Positions 45,620 through 57,077 of a DNA stretch of 64,000 nt are shown here, in pieces. The translations under genes and the position numbers were made by a program. The notes beneath the pieces are model-generated. The model searched no databases. It was not told the origin of the DNA and saw only the letters and a list, made by a program, of their open reading frames with translations. Source of the DNA: [Phialemoniopsis] sp. UDSM-2020 (lineage: Eukaryota; Ascomycota; Sordariomycetes; Thyridiales; Thyridiaceae); the NCBI GenBank assembly GCA_018873225.1, contig JAEILZ010000004.1, forward strand, positions 3,968,001 through 4,032,000, given 5' to 3'. The first letter of the stretch is position 1. Each line of letters opens with the position of its first letter.

Positions 45620-46200
45620 ATTTCCCATATTGAGCGACGGGCTCTGGTCGTCCTGTACGGGCCGCGACAAGGAGATTTAAGAGATTGTTGACAATATATG
45701 GATGTGCTAGCTGAGAGGCTTTAAGTTGTACGCTATGTCAAGAGTTGATGACACTCATGATGTTAATCTCGGTCTCGTGAATAGAGCATTCCACAGTGTT
45801 GGAAAATGTATGCGGGAATTCTTTTAGTGCCGAAGGTTGTGTGACGTCTTTATCTCTAGTTACACTGAAGGAGATTCCGGACCCGCTTAGGGGATGTAAT
45901 GAGCGCTTCAGCAGCCCAAAGGCACCCGTGGACTTTCACGCCGCTAGTATGGCGGGGATTCCGGGCCCTCTAGTCGGGAAACTTGAGCGAATAGGTACGA
46001 TTTCCGCGGCGGCGGTTTCACTGCGCCATTGAAGCTTCAGACCCACCGCACGCACATAATCCACCCTGGCCGAATCCTCCCACTACGGCGATCTTCGACC
46101 TCAGCAGACCTGGCGTGTCTCGACTTCCTATCTCGTCCCAGGTCATACAGCTTGCAAGACGTGCTCAATCCCTTGCCCCGACCCGGACGACTTACTTGCA
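45620..46200. other. Intergenic region
   Basis: Downstream of the MFS gene and upstream of the D-threonine aldolase-like gene. No supported feature. Confidence 0.5.
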
Positions 46201-47570
46201 ATGGACTTCTCACTGCAACACCACCGAGACTACATTGGCCAGCCGGCCTCGACTCTGCCGACGCCGTCGCTGGTCGTAAGCCTCCCTATCGTCAAGGACA
46301 ACATCAAGCGGCTGCATAAAGATGTTGAGTTTATGGGAATTGGTTTCCGGGCCCATGTCAAGACACTCAAGGCAAGCTCCCGAATCGGTGACTTAAGTGT
46401 TTGGTCATTGCGTGTCTAGCTAACAGCGTATCGGGCGGATGTGCAGACTCTGGAGGTTTCAAGATTGATGCTAGGTAATGGCAAATATAGAAAGGCAATC
46501 ACATCCACCGTTGCGGAGATTCGGGGACTTTTACCTCTCGCCGAGGAAGGCTTGTTGGATGAGGTAAGGCTATCCAACTCAAGCCGTTGGAACAGCACGC
46601 AGACTGACCTTTGGTTGAAGATTCTCTACGGCATGCCCGTGAACAGCGGTGCCCTACCAGAGCTAGTCAGGTTGTCAAAGGTTGTGAAGATTCAACTCTT
46701 GATCGACCACGAGAAGCAGCTCGAGTTACTATCAAAGCTTTCAGGGAGCGGCGACGCGCCACACACATGGGAAGTCTTTATCAAGCTCGACGTTGGCTCT
46801 AAACGCGCCGGCGTCCCCATCGGGAGTGACCGCTTGAAGCAGCTCGTCCGGCAGGTGGAAGAGAGCCCGGAGGTCGACCTTTTAGGCTTCTACTGTCATG
46901 CCGGTCATTCCTACGCAGGACGAACCGAGGAAGACGCGGTCAAGACTCTTCACGTAGAGGTTTCGGGAGTTTGCGAGGCGAGTCGTTACGTGACCAAGAA
47001 GGGGCCTCTGATAGTATCAGTGGGAGCAACTCCCACCGCGCATGCTATCCGACAGCTGCAGACAGCACTGCCTGAGAATGTCACCCTCGAGTTGCACGCC
47101 GGTAAGCTCATGACTGCGATTAACGTGGCACTGTTGAGAATTGAATGTCTAACATTGATCCAGGTAACTTTCCCATCAACGACCAGCAGCAAGTGTCGAC
47201 AAAGATGGCCACCCTCGAGCAGCAAGCCGCCCGGGTATGTACCGAGGTCGTCAGCACATACCCGGAAAGAAACGAGGCCCTCGTCAACGCGGGCACCATC
47301 GCCTTGACGAAGGAGGCGAGCGCCTTCGCCGGCTTCGGCGATGTCGTCGGCAAGCCCGGCTGGTTCGTCGCGCGGCTGACGCAAGAGCACGGCATCGTGA
47401 CATACGCCGGCGACGTGCCGAAGCCAGTCGAGGGGGTCTTTACGGTCGGGAACAAGATCTTCTTGCACTGCCAGCATGTTTGCATTACCGCTGCCGCGTT
47501 CTACGTGTACTATGTGGTCGATGAGAAGGATGTTGTCATAGATACATGGGTCCCGTGGAAGGGATGGTAA
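46201..47570 (+). CDS. D-threonine aldolase / D-serine dehydratase-like PLP enzyme
   Basis: Exons 46201-46371, 46447-46563, 46621-47101 and 47164-47570 give about 391 residues. The N-terminal alanine-racemase-like barrel carries the PLP lysine segment RAHVKTLKT, where an intron interrupts the lysine-rich loop, plus FIKLDVGSKRAGV and FYCHAGHSYAG. The C-terminal beta domain ends with the metal-binding His-Val-Cys (HCQHVCITAA), as in DSD1-type D-serine dehydratases (PF14031). It should cleave or dehydrate beta-hydroxy D-amino acids. The first intron starts with GC rather than GT. The second intron (57 nt) has no stop and could be retained. Confidence 0.9.
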
Positions 47571-47886
47571 AAGACATAGACCATAGAATATCACGAAAAG
47601 AAAGATAGGCAGATAGGATACTGTGCAGTGACATTCCCGCGTCTCGGCCGCCACCTTAGTCATTGTGCGGAGATCAAGCGCGCCTTTAGGCGGTCCGCGA
47701 GCGGAGCATGTTGAGTTGGCCGCCCACACCTGGCGGGGTACTTATTCAACAAGGCAGACACCGCCATCTGGCCCTTTCAGTCCTTGTGCCAGCTTATCGC
47801 CCTTCGCATACGACTAGGCCAGATTCATCGTTCCCCAAACATCATACCGTTGCCAAGTGTCGAGGAGGGCAGAAGATCCCGTGAAC
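47571..47886. other. Intergenic region
   Basis: 316 bp between two same-strand genes. Nothing recognisable. Confidence 0.5.
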
Positions 47887-48700
47887 ATGGCGAACGCTCC
47901 CAGAATATATCGTATCGCCATCCTCGAGTGCGACATTCCGGTACCGGATGTTGTCGCGCGTCAAGGCACGTACGGAGAGATATTCAAGAAGTTCCTCGAT
48001 CGGGGCGTCGCAGCAGGCGGTGCGGCTAGCGTCGACGCCAGGATTGTCACATGTAACGTCGTCCAGTCGCAGGACTACCCGGATCTGGACGATGTCGACG
48101 CTCTACTCTTGACTGGGAGCAGTACGTGAGATTCTAACTCCTTTCCATTGCATCTTATCTCCAAGATCTCCTAGCTAAGCTGTGGTAGAGCACGATTCCT
48201 TTGAAAATGACCACTGGATCCTCAGTCTGCTCGAGTACGTCCGGACCGCGCACCAGAAGGGCAAGCGCATGGTCGGCATCTGCTTTGGCCACCAGATCAT
48301 CTGCCGCGCGCTGGGCGGCAAGGTGCAGCGCAGCCCGGGCGGCTGGGAGGTGTCCGTCTGCAAGTTCAGCCTGACCGACGTCGGTCAGAACTTGCTCGGC
48401 AAGCACGAGTTATCGCTCCATCAGATGCATCGCGATGCCGTCTTGGAACTGCCACCCGGCTTCCAGAACCTCGGTTTCAGCGACCGGTGCGCGATACAAG
48501 GGAGCTACGTCCCCGACAAGGTCCTGACCGTCCAGGCCCACCCCGAGTTCAGCGACTACATCATGTCGGAGATCCTTAAGCTGCGACATGCGCAGGGCAT
48601 CTTTGCCGATGATCTCTACGAGGACGCGTCGTCGAGGTCGACTCTGTCCCATGACGGCGACTTCTTCTCCGCTGCGGTGTGGAAGTTCATGCTCCAATGA
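47887..48700 (+). CDS. Class I glutamine amidotransferase-like hydrolase
   Basis: Exons 47887-48121 and 48189-48700 give about 248 residues. The family triad is visible: nucleophile Cys in VGICFGHQIICRALGG, and His and Glu in VQAHPEF. The fold is a stand-alone GATase1 domain without a synthetase partner. Such proteins either hydrolyse glutamine for another enzyme or hydrolyse gamma-glutamyl amides directly, as the aniline (TdnT/AtdA2-like) and putrescine (PuuD) enzymes do. It lies ~2.5 kb from a GS-like gene, with only a regulator between. That context favours the second role, but the sequence cannot prove it. The start ATG at 47887 was chosen over an earlier in-frame non-ATG codon. Confidence 0.9.
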
Positions 48701-48775
48701 ACCATTGGTGCGTGCTGCCGGGGACAGCCAAACTGTATAGCGATATAGATCTAGAATAGTAGAGACCATTTTTTA

Positions 48776-50647
48776 TTAAGCGAACGAGATCCATATCTGA
48801 TTCTCATGCATGACACGGCATATGTCCCATGGCCCTGCCTCGTCGGCGTCGCCGGTTGAAGAAGTGGCCCACATGCGCTCGAGCAAGTTGGCGGTCTGCC
48901 GAATGTTGCCCAACCCGATGGAAGAGAACATCTGATCCAGTCGACCGGTCAGGAACGCCCTCTGGCTGGGCTCCGTGATGCATGAGCCAACGACAGCAAT
49001 CGGCCAACACAGGCTTGTGTTGATCCGCGCCGTAGAGTCCAGCTGCGCGAGCACTGACAGGGCTTCCGTCACCGCCGCCTGTATGCTTGCGGTGTATGAG
49101 CCGTCTTCCTGTTTCGAGAGTGGACCGAGAGCAGTGTGCAGATATAGCAGCATGGCTTGCTGGAATGCTCTCCCGGCTAGGAAGACGTCTTGGTCCAGCA
49201 AAAGGCTCGGGGTCCAGCAGAGAATCTTGTTGTGGAGTTCGGCAAAGGTGACAAAGTGGTCGGCGGTCGGCGCCGATGGTTGTAAATCGTCGGTAGGTGT
49301 CAGCTGGCGGCAAAGGTCGAATATGAAGGGGATGAGAAGGATCAGCTCGAGCCAGCAGCCGCACATATTGCCGATGTAGCCAGTCGTCACGAGCTCCTCG
49401 GCGAGACCCCTTAGCTCGTCAGTGAGGAAGAGCTGGGGGCTGACACGAGGGTCGATAGAGATCATGCTGAGTGTGGCCGTGTACACATAATACTCGGTGA
49501 GGAAATTCCTCAGCCTCACAGGTAAAGAGCTATTTGGTGTCAGACATGGGAGCAGAAGTGACTGGGCCGCCATCAAGTGGTCGAAGACCGTGCCGTTGAC
49601 GTCCCCCTTCGCTGTCTGTTTTCAGGATAGTCAGCAAGGTCGACAGCGACAGTCATTAACATACCGCAAGAGCTTACTCACCTCTACGAAGCACATAATC
49701 AGTGCAGACACTCCCAACACTAACGTCTCCTCGAAGCTTTGACCTCCGATGTACTTTGTGATGTTCTGCTGGAACAGCTGAAGGGAGTTGTGGTAGTACT
49801 GCCCCGCAACCTGATCATTATTGTTCGTGGACCGCGCTGCTCTATGGACAGCACTTTGGGTCAATATGAGCTGGAGAATCAGATCGTGGCCGAATGCGAG
49901 TGGAACAAGCTGCACGAGGAACGGATTCTCCCCTGTCGAGCCATTCGACATGCTCAATGTTGTCACTGCCATGTAATGACTCAGCAGTTCAAACGAGTCG
50001 CTGCCATGGTTTCCAGGCAGGAGATTGAGGTTTCGTTGGACTTTGGGGTTGAAGTCAAGCAGTAGCCCCAATGGTGGCTGAAAGCTATTGCCCTCAAGTG
50101 CTTGGTTTGAGCCACCACCGAAAGCGTCAAAGAGACCAGTGGTCGGGACGGCTTCGACGAGCTCGTCAAACTCCGATGTTATGGGGATGGCAGGATCATG
50201 GACATCGCTGACAGGGTCATTGGTGAAGGCGGCAGCACCAGCAAGTACTGGATTGGATGACGAGCTCGAAGGTGACGATGACGACTCTGGCGATAGCTCA
50301 GAGCCGCTCTGTTGGGGTGACCGACCAGCACGAGTGGAAGCATTGGACAAGCTCGGAGAATTACCGTCTTCCGGACGCCGACTGCCAGACGTAGGCGCGA
50401 TGTAAGCATACCTCGTTCCAGCCGGGGACGGGCCAGAGGTTCCTGCGTCTTGCCTGCGGGCTATCTTGGCCTGCTTCGGCAGCGGCTGGCCAGGTGGAGC
50501 CCACCGGCACTCGAGGTTGTTGCGCTCGCAGCCGCGGCAGCAGGGTTTCCTCTCATCGCACTTCTTCTTGCGGGTTCGGCAGGTCAGGCACCCGGTGCGG
50601 ACGCGCAGGATCGGCCGCGACCGGGGCCGGCGCGGCTCAGACGGCAT
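48776..50647 (-). CDS. Zn2Cys6 transcription factor
   Basis: Exons (complement of 48776-49615 and 49682-50647) give about 601 residues. The binuclear zinc cluster C-x2-C-x6-C-x6-C-x2-C-x6-C (CLTCRTRKKKCDERKPC...) starts near residue 20 and is followed by a basic linker. A Ser/Pro-rich stretch precedes the regulatory region (LLSHYMAVTTLSM, FLVQLVPLAFGHDLILQLIL), typical of the Fungal_trans_2 type. It sits between the amidotransferase-like and GS-like genes, so it is a candidate pathway-specific regulator of that set. The frame is intact. Confidence 0.92.
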
Positions 50648-51220
50648 GGCTGTTTTTTGCGGGGACCGAAGGCTTCGGAGAGTACACTTGAAGAGTGCTG
50701 GTCAGAGTGGAGAGTTGCGCGGACTGCGAGCTGTGCTATATCTGCCCTGTCTGGGGTTTGGCAAGCATTCGCACGTATGGATCAAGCGCGCTTGTTGGGG
50801 TGCTCATTCTGGGTCGGAGAGCGAGGGAGGAATGAGTGTGGGCAGCGTAATCATCTAGCCGCGGACCAGTGTCCGTCTGGGGTGTGAATGTGGTCTTCTC
50901 CACCCACAACTACCCATCTTCAGTGGCACTAGAAGCACTAGAGGCGGGGATACAGGGGCGGTGCAAGGTTCTGGACCTGGTAATTTAGACAAGACCTAGC
51001 GAGTCAGGTCGCTACAGTTGCACTTGAGTTGAGCTGTGCGAGGTCGTTGCCGATTGCACACACCCCGGCGAGGAATTCGTTCTTGGACAGTCATATTGAT
51101 AACACTGATTTGTCTTGCTACAGTGCTCCTGTTCTATTTGATATGCTATTACCGTCTAGTAACACCAGTCCCGCCGCGACTCTTCCGATGCCACGAACTT
51201 ACCACTGCCTGCTTGTCTTG
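50648..51220. other. Promoter of the regulator / 3' flank of the GS-like gene
   Basis: 573 bp of sequence with several short ORFs that look antisense or spurious. No further gene supported. Confidence 0.5.
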
Positions 51221-52948
51221 TTACGCTGTCTCGATGTACCTCTTGAACTCCCTGTAGTAAGTTAGATATCACAAATTTTATCACAACATGTGCATCGGGG
51301 CATTTTAAGGCTTACCAGTCAGTCACTGCTTCCCTCCAAACTCTCAGCTCGTGTTCTCTCGTGGTTGCGAAGAAGTCTACAAAGTCGTCACCCAGGATCT
51401 TGCGCGCCACACTGCCCTGTGCCTTGAACCTATCAACAGCACGCTCAAGAGTGTTGGGCAAGAGCTCCGCCTTGTCGCTCTTGGGCCTGGACTTGGACGG
51501 CGGGACAGGAATCGCCAACTTCTGCTGAATGCCCCAGAGGCCCGCCGCGACAATCGCAATCAGAGCATGATGAGGGTGCAGATCAGCTCCGGGGATGCGG
51601 ATCTCGAAGCGGGTAGCAGAGGGCTTGCAGACGGGCGGCGCGATCAGCCGCACGCTTGACAGACGGTCTTCCAGTCCCCAGCTGATATCGACAGGTGCCC
51701 AGTAGTTCTCTACTAATCTCTTGTAGGAGTTGACGTTGGGTGCAAGCAGTGGCATGATATCGGGTAGCGCTGTCAAGACACCTGCCAGGAAGTAGCGGCC
51801 AGTGTCTGATACCTGCGCCACGTCTGACCATGGAGCATTGGCATCGGGTGTGCCAGGGCGCGCGAAGGCGTTCTTGCCCTCGAGGTCGGTGAGAGAGACG
51901 TGGATGTGACCTGAGTTGCCAGGGAGGCCTTGCGCGGGCTTTGCGAGGAAGCAAGGAGTGATGCCGTGCTCGATGCCGAGGGACCTTGTGAGGAGCCTGG
52001 ACATACAACTGTCAGTTTGCATTTCTCGATCAAGTTTCGTCTGTTCCTTGCTTACTTGAACATCGCGACCTTGTCCGCCATCTCGTCAACTGGGCTGACA
52101 GACAGTGCCTAAACGTTGAGAAATGTATCAGCGCGATCCCAGTCATGCCTCGCCTCCAGGTTCTGCTCACTGCTTCATAGACACCTGGTCCACTCTCAGT
52201 GTGCCATCCTTCCAAACCGCAGTTGGTCTTCAGCGCTTGATCGTAGATATCGTGGAAGTATCGCTTCGAAGCGATCGGACGAGTGACACTGTAACCGAAC
52301 ATACCACCGGTAATCGGCCGGACTGATGAAGGAGGGTTCTTGTCGAGATATGTTGCGAGGTCTCGTTGAGCTTCATTCGAGCCGTACCCATCTTGAGACG
52401 GTGTCTGGAAGTTCATAAACTCAAGTTCCACTAAGCAATCACAGCGCGATTGTCAGTGGCTTATTCGACATCTAATATCACTCGTCTCGTCACCTACCAC
52501 CAGCCAAGGCCTTGAAACCTCCATCTTTTAGTCGCCTGGTTAAGGCCTTCATGGAACTCCGCGCGCATGCATGGACGGGCTTGTCGTCGCAAGAGAAGGT
52601 CAGGAGGAAGAAGGGGATGTTATCCTCGAACGGAAGCCGCCTGAACGAGCTCAAGTCCGGATGCGCAATGAAGTCTGCATATCCATCCTCGGGGCTTGTG
52701 ATTGCGGTTTCCGTCGTGTAGAGAACATCGTGCATGTCCCAGCCAAAGATGGCCGAGCTCATGCCGAATCCGCTTTTGATGCTGGCCAAGAACTTCTCCT
52801 TGGCCATAACCTTGCCACGGAGAATGCCATCGGCGTCAATGCCTGCGACGCGCACTTTGATGTCATCCTTGAGCAAGGTCTCGATCTCCGCTGTCGCAAC
52901 CATGGTGCTGTTGTGCAGATTGAGTGTGATGTTGGCGTCGATTCCCAT
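51221..52948 (-). CDS. Glutamine synthetase-like amide ligase (stand-alone, FluG/PuuA-like)
   Basis: Exons (complement of 51221-51251, 51316-51996, 52056-52108, 52171-52430, 52498-52948) give about 491 residues. The last exon is only 31 nt (EFKRYIETA). Family motifs include VAGIDADGILRGKVM, ESGPGVYEA, GHIHVSL, ENYWAPVDISWGLEDR and RFEIRIPGADLHPHHAL, so the ATP and glutamate sites look complete. Unlike FluG there is no N-terminal amidohydrolase domain. The enzyme may ligate glutamate to ammonia or to an amine; PuuA, IpuC and TdnQ relatives use putrescine, isopropylamine and aniline. A second in-frame ATG at 52903 is an alternative start. Divergent from the aldehyde dehydrogenase. Confidence 0.92.
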
Positions 52949-53572
52949 GAGATCAAGATTGCAACAAGGTAGAACTGTACACCTGGGAAGAAAGTCCTCG
53001 AAGATGATGTAGATGCTCTTCCAAATAAAGTGACGAACACTTCCGCGACCAAGTCAAACCTTGTATTGAAGGAAGCTTCGTGATCCAGTCTTCAGCCGCC
53101 CGACTGCATCGCGGCACGCCCATGAGACAGCACATCCTGCGAGGAAGTCCTCATCCGAGGGGTCCATCTTGCGTCAGTAGCGCCTTGCTCCGAGGTGAAG
53201 AAGCCGAGTGGAGAAGTTGGGGGATTCATGGAGATCGCGCGGGCGTGCTAAGAACCGCCGAGAGCGCGCTTACGGGTCTGACTGGCTGGGAAGCAGCTCC
53301 GCACACCCGCCCTGCCAACCCGCTCACTGGCATCCACACGCCCATCACTTGTCCGCCGTAGTGGGAACCTGTGACGGTGAAAGAAGGGTTCCAGTGCGAA
53401 GATCGGACATGTGATTGTTGATTTGCGGTGCGCAGAGCGCCCCAATGCGATGTCACCGCCTTGCTTTTTGCATGAAAAGGCACGAGGTGCGCTGGGTGGC
53501 ATACTTCAATTGCTAGGTTGAGCAAAGAATTTAGGCCATTGTTTTCCAAATTGTACCTGCCAGCATTGCAAC
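52949..53572. promoter_or_regulatory. Divergent promoter, GS-like / aldehyde dehydrogenase
   Basis: 624 bp shared upstream region. CCGAGG occurs at 53155-53160 and 53190-53195, followed by CCGAGT at 53203. CCG/CGG triplets are the usual half-sites of Zn2Cys6 factors, two of which are encoded nearby. That they are functional sites is inference. Confidence 0.35.
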
Positions 53573-55139
53573 ATGGCTTCGATCAAGACGATCTCCCCTT
53601 CGACGAACCAGGTGGTCTGCGAGACGCCGAGCACGAGCATTGCCCAGGCTAAGGATATCGTCAAGAGCTCCCAGCATGCTTTCGCATCCTTCAGCGCCTT
53701 GTCGCTCGCTGAGCGCCGGGCAATCGTTGTGAAGGGCCTGAAGCTGATCCAGGAACGCAAGGAGGAGCTCGGCCGCGAGCTCACCATTCAGATGGGTCGC
53801 CCGATTACATTTGGGCCGAAGGAGATTGAGACGATGCAAAAGAGGGCTGATTACCTGCTGGAGACTGCCGAAGAAGCCCTTGCAGACTTGCCCTGCAAAC
53901 CAGAACAGGGCTTCCAGCGATGTATCAAGCGCGTACCTGTCGGACCGACGTTGGTCGTCTTCGCATGGAACGTAAGTCTGCTTTGTGATGCGTGCTGATA
54001 CACCCGCTGGATCTGACAGGCTTTGATAGTTCCCCTACCTCATTATCGTGAACGCCCTCGTGCCCGCTCTCCTTGCGGGCAACTCGGTCATCCTCAAGCC
54101 CTCCCCTCAGACTCCCCTCATCGGTACACGAATCGCAGAAATCTTCACCGAGGCCGGTCTACCGAAATATGTCCTACAAGTAATCCAGTCTGGAGATCCT
54201 CAGATGCTGAGTGAGCTCGTGCAGCTGCCTGAGATTCAAGCAGTGAGCTTTACCGGCTCAACGGCTGGCGGACTTGCCATTCGCGACGCGGCTGCCCGTC
54301 GCACGATCCCGCTCAACCTCGAACTGGGCGGTAACGATCCGGCGTACGTCAGGCCTGACGCTGATATCAAATATGTTGCTGCGCAGCTCGCCGACGGCGC
54401 CGTGTTCAACGCGGGCCAGAGCTGCTGCGCGGTGGAGAGGATCTATGTCCACGCGGACGTCCACGATGCCTTTGTTGAGGAGCTACGAAAGGAGATTGCC
54501 ACGTAGGTTGAAAGATGTCTTCTTCAGAAGATGTAACTTACTCACACAATGATTTTAGATATGTCCTCGGCGACCCGATGGACCCCAAGACCCTTGTCGG
54601 TCCCGTCATCTCCCAGGCGTCGAAGAAGGCCATCGAGGCTCAGGTCAAGGACGCTCTTGACAAAGGCGCAGTCGATGCGACACCTGACAACACCACCTTC
54701 AAGAATGCTCCTCCCGGCGGAAATTACGTCGCGCCTGTCATCCTTACCAACGTCAACCACAACATGGTCGTCATGCAAGAGGAGACCTTCGGGCCCATCA
54801 TCCCTGTAGCCAAGGTTGCCAACGACGAAGAGGCAATCAAGCTCATGAACGACACCGAGTACGGCCTGACTGCCAGCGTCTGGACCAAGGACATCCCGCG
54901 CGGTCAAGAAATCATCGAGCAGCTCCAAGCTGGTACTGTCTTCGTCAACCGCTGCGACTATCCCAACCCGGTGAGTAGGGCCCTTCTTACTTGGCAATGG
55001 CTTTACGCTAATGACTACGGAACAGGATCTTGCATGGACTGGCTGGAAGAAGTCTGGTCTGGGCTGTACTCTTGGGCCCAAAGGTTTCGACTTCTTCGTA
55101 AAGTTGAAGAGCTACCACATCAAGGAGAACCAGGCATAA
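53573..55139 (+). CDS. Aldehyde dehydrogenase, succinate-semialdehyde-dehydrogenase-like
   Basis: Exons 53573-53971, 54030-54502, 54559-54970 and 55026-55139 give about 465 residues, shorter than the ~500 of most ALDHs, as in the YneI/Sad subfamily. It shows VFAWNFPYLI, ILKPSPQTPL, FTGSTAGGLAI, catalytic Glu in LELGGNDPAYV, catalytic Cys in NAGQSCCAVERIYV, ETFGPIIPV and the end GPKGFDFFV. It should oxidise an aldehyde to an acid with NAD(P)+. Context next to a GS-like ligase suggests an aminoaldehyde or semialdehyde. Intact frame. Confidence 0.92.
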
Positions 55140-55909
55140 AGACAACACCAAGCAGATTCACATCTAATATACTGAAGTTAATTAATACACTATATCATTC
55201 TTTGCAAACTTTTGCTATCAGAACATGCCAAGTGTTGACACCAAATAAACATGACTGGATTGCAAATCTCCTGGATTCTGGCTCACTGGGTGCGCAAGGA
55301 GCTGTCGCAAACAAGGTGCGTCCAGCATGTCTTGAAAGCTAGAGCTCAGGACCCTTGCCAAGCCGTCAGCAACCCCTCATTGCGCGCAGGTCCGGTCAGT
55401 CCCCTGTAGTGGAGCGCGGTATCTCGTCCTATTGGCGCGGTCTCGCACCGATCGGCACGCGCTCCTCTCTGCGGAGTCATTTCCGACTAACGGATCTGCT
55501 TTCTTTCCCCTCACCACACGCCCACCGCCGCCAGGGGTATGATAAGCAAATCCCTGGGTTGACGTAGTCCGCGCGCGCTCGCGGGGTGTATCTCTGTGCC
55601 ACCACGTGTTGACGATGTACCCAAGTCCGCGTTGGGGGCGGCGGATGTTCTCAGTGATGGGCCAGTCCGACATAGGAGCTGCCGCGGAGGTGCCTGATGC
55701 GTGCGGGCACCAGACGATGGCTCCATTTCGCGGTCTTGTGATACTGTGACACAGGCCCACGATACTTTGGAGCAGTGCCGCAGAACTTCTTAAGTCCAGA
55801 ATTTCTCGGGCATTGCACCTGTTCTACCACCGAACCATATAGCATCTACCTTTTGTGAAGAATAGACATCCACCAAGTACACAAACACGACTCCCAGATA
55901 GCTCACAAC
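55140..55909. other. Intergenic region
   Basis: 770 bp between ALDH and SDR genes, on the same strand. Short ORFs without recognisable features; AT-rich just after the ALDH stop. Confidence 0.5.
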
Positions 55910-56861
55910 ATGCCTGGAAGACTCGAGGGAAAGAATGCCATCATTACCGGTGCCGCTGGGTAAGGATGATCCTGGAGCAACTTGTATCCGTTTTGGCTCA
56001 GGTATGCTAACCGACCACAGCGGCATCGGCCTGGAGACGACCATCCTGTTCCTCCGCGAAGGAGCTTCAGTGCTGATGACGGATATCAACGAGGCGGTCC
56101 TGAACAAGTCCCTCCAAAAGGTCCAAGAGGTCGTGAAGAACCCCGCAGGCCGCGTCGAGACCCGAGTGGTCGACGTGTCCAAGGAGGCCGACGTCGAGGC
56201 CGCCGTTGCGCACCTCGACAGCTGGGGAGGCGTCGACGTCATGTTCAACAACGCCGGCATCATGCACCCCAAGGACGGCGATGCGGAGGAGTGCCCCGAC
56301 AGCATCTGGGACCTGACGATGAACATCAACGTCAAGGGCGTGTGGTACGGCAGCAAGCACGCCGTCAAGTCGCTGCGCAAGCACAACAAGAAGAAGGGCA
56401 GCGTCATCAACACCGCCAGCATGGTGGCCATCGTCGGAGCCGCGACGCCGCAGCTCGCCTACACGGCCAGCAAGGGCGCGGTCCTTGCCCTGACCCGCGA
56501 GTTGGCGATTGTCCACGCTCGCGAGGGCTTCCGGTTCAACTCTTTGTGCCCTGCACCTCTCAAGTAAGTCCCTGAACCTTGATTCATTCAGGTAGTCAAT
56601 TATTAACCGACGCCTCTCAGCACTCCCATGCTCCAAGACTTCCTCGGCGACGACAAGGAGAAGCGATTCAGGCGCGAGGTCCACTTCCCCACGGGCCGTT
56701 TTGGTGAAGCCATCGAGCAGGCACAGGCCGCTCTCTTCCTTGCTAGCGACGAGAGCAGCTTCGTCAATGCGCACGATATGGTGGTCGACGGTGGCCTGAC
56801 GAAGGCATACGTGACCCCTGAAGGCCCAGCTACTGTGCCGCCGCGAAACAACGCCTTCTAG
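55910..56861 (+). CDS. Short-chain dehydrogenase/reductase
   Basis: Exons 55910-55959, 56021-56563 and 56621-56861 give about 277 residues. The classic SDR features are all visible: the TGAAGGIG cofactor loop, restored across the first intron, DI after beta-2 (favours NAD+), NNAG, catalytic Ser in INTASM, and Y-x3-K in YTASK. It ends with MVVDGGLTKAYVTPEGP, as in alcohol or 3-oxoacyl-type SDRs. It oxidises or reduces a hydroxyl/carbonyl; the substrate is not determinable. It lies beside the ALDH, so a consecutive alcohol to aldehyde to acid route is plausible. Confidence 0.92.
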
Positions 56862-57077
56862 AAAGATCGGGTTGGATTTGAATAGATGCGCTAGAATTAA
56901 TAGACTCAAGACTTTACTCGCTCGCTCGTTTGCCACTTCATGTGACACTACTCTGCTCAATGTACAAAAGACACGATCTAGACATTTCCCTCTTTTCTGA
57001 GCTTAAGTGACTACCAGCTTAGGTCCTTCACGAACCACCCGACGTTTGGCATTAGATAAGTACCGCACTGCCACCGT

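Noticed and set aside
46986..47729. 247-codon ORF on the minus strand
   Set aside because: Antisense to the D-threonine aldolase-like gene; no domain.
51312..51314. Stop codon as the end of the GS-like gene
   Set aside because: A GT donor at 51315 and a 31-nt exon at 51221-51251 restore the family C-terminus (WEFKRYIETA), so the TAA is intronic.
56067..56960. 297-codon ORF on the minus strand
   Set aside because: Mirror frame of the SDR gene, with low-complexity valine/leucine-rich translation caused by GC-rich codons of the sense gene.
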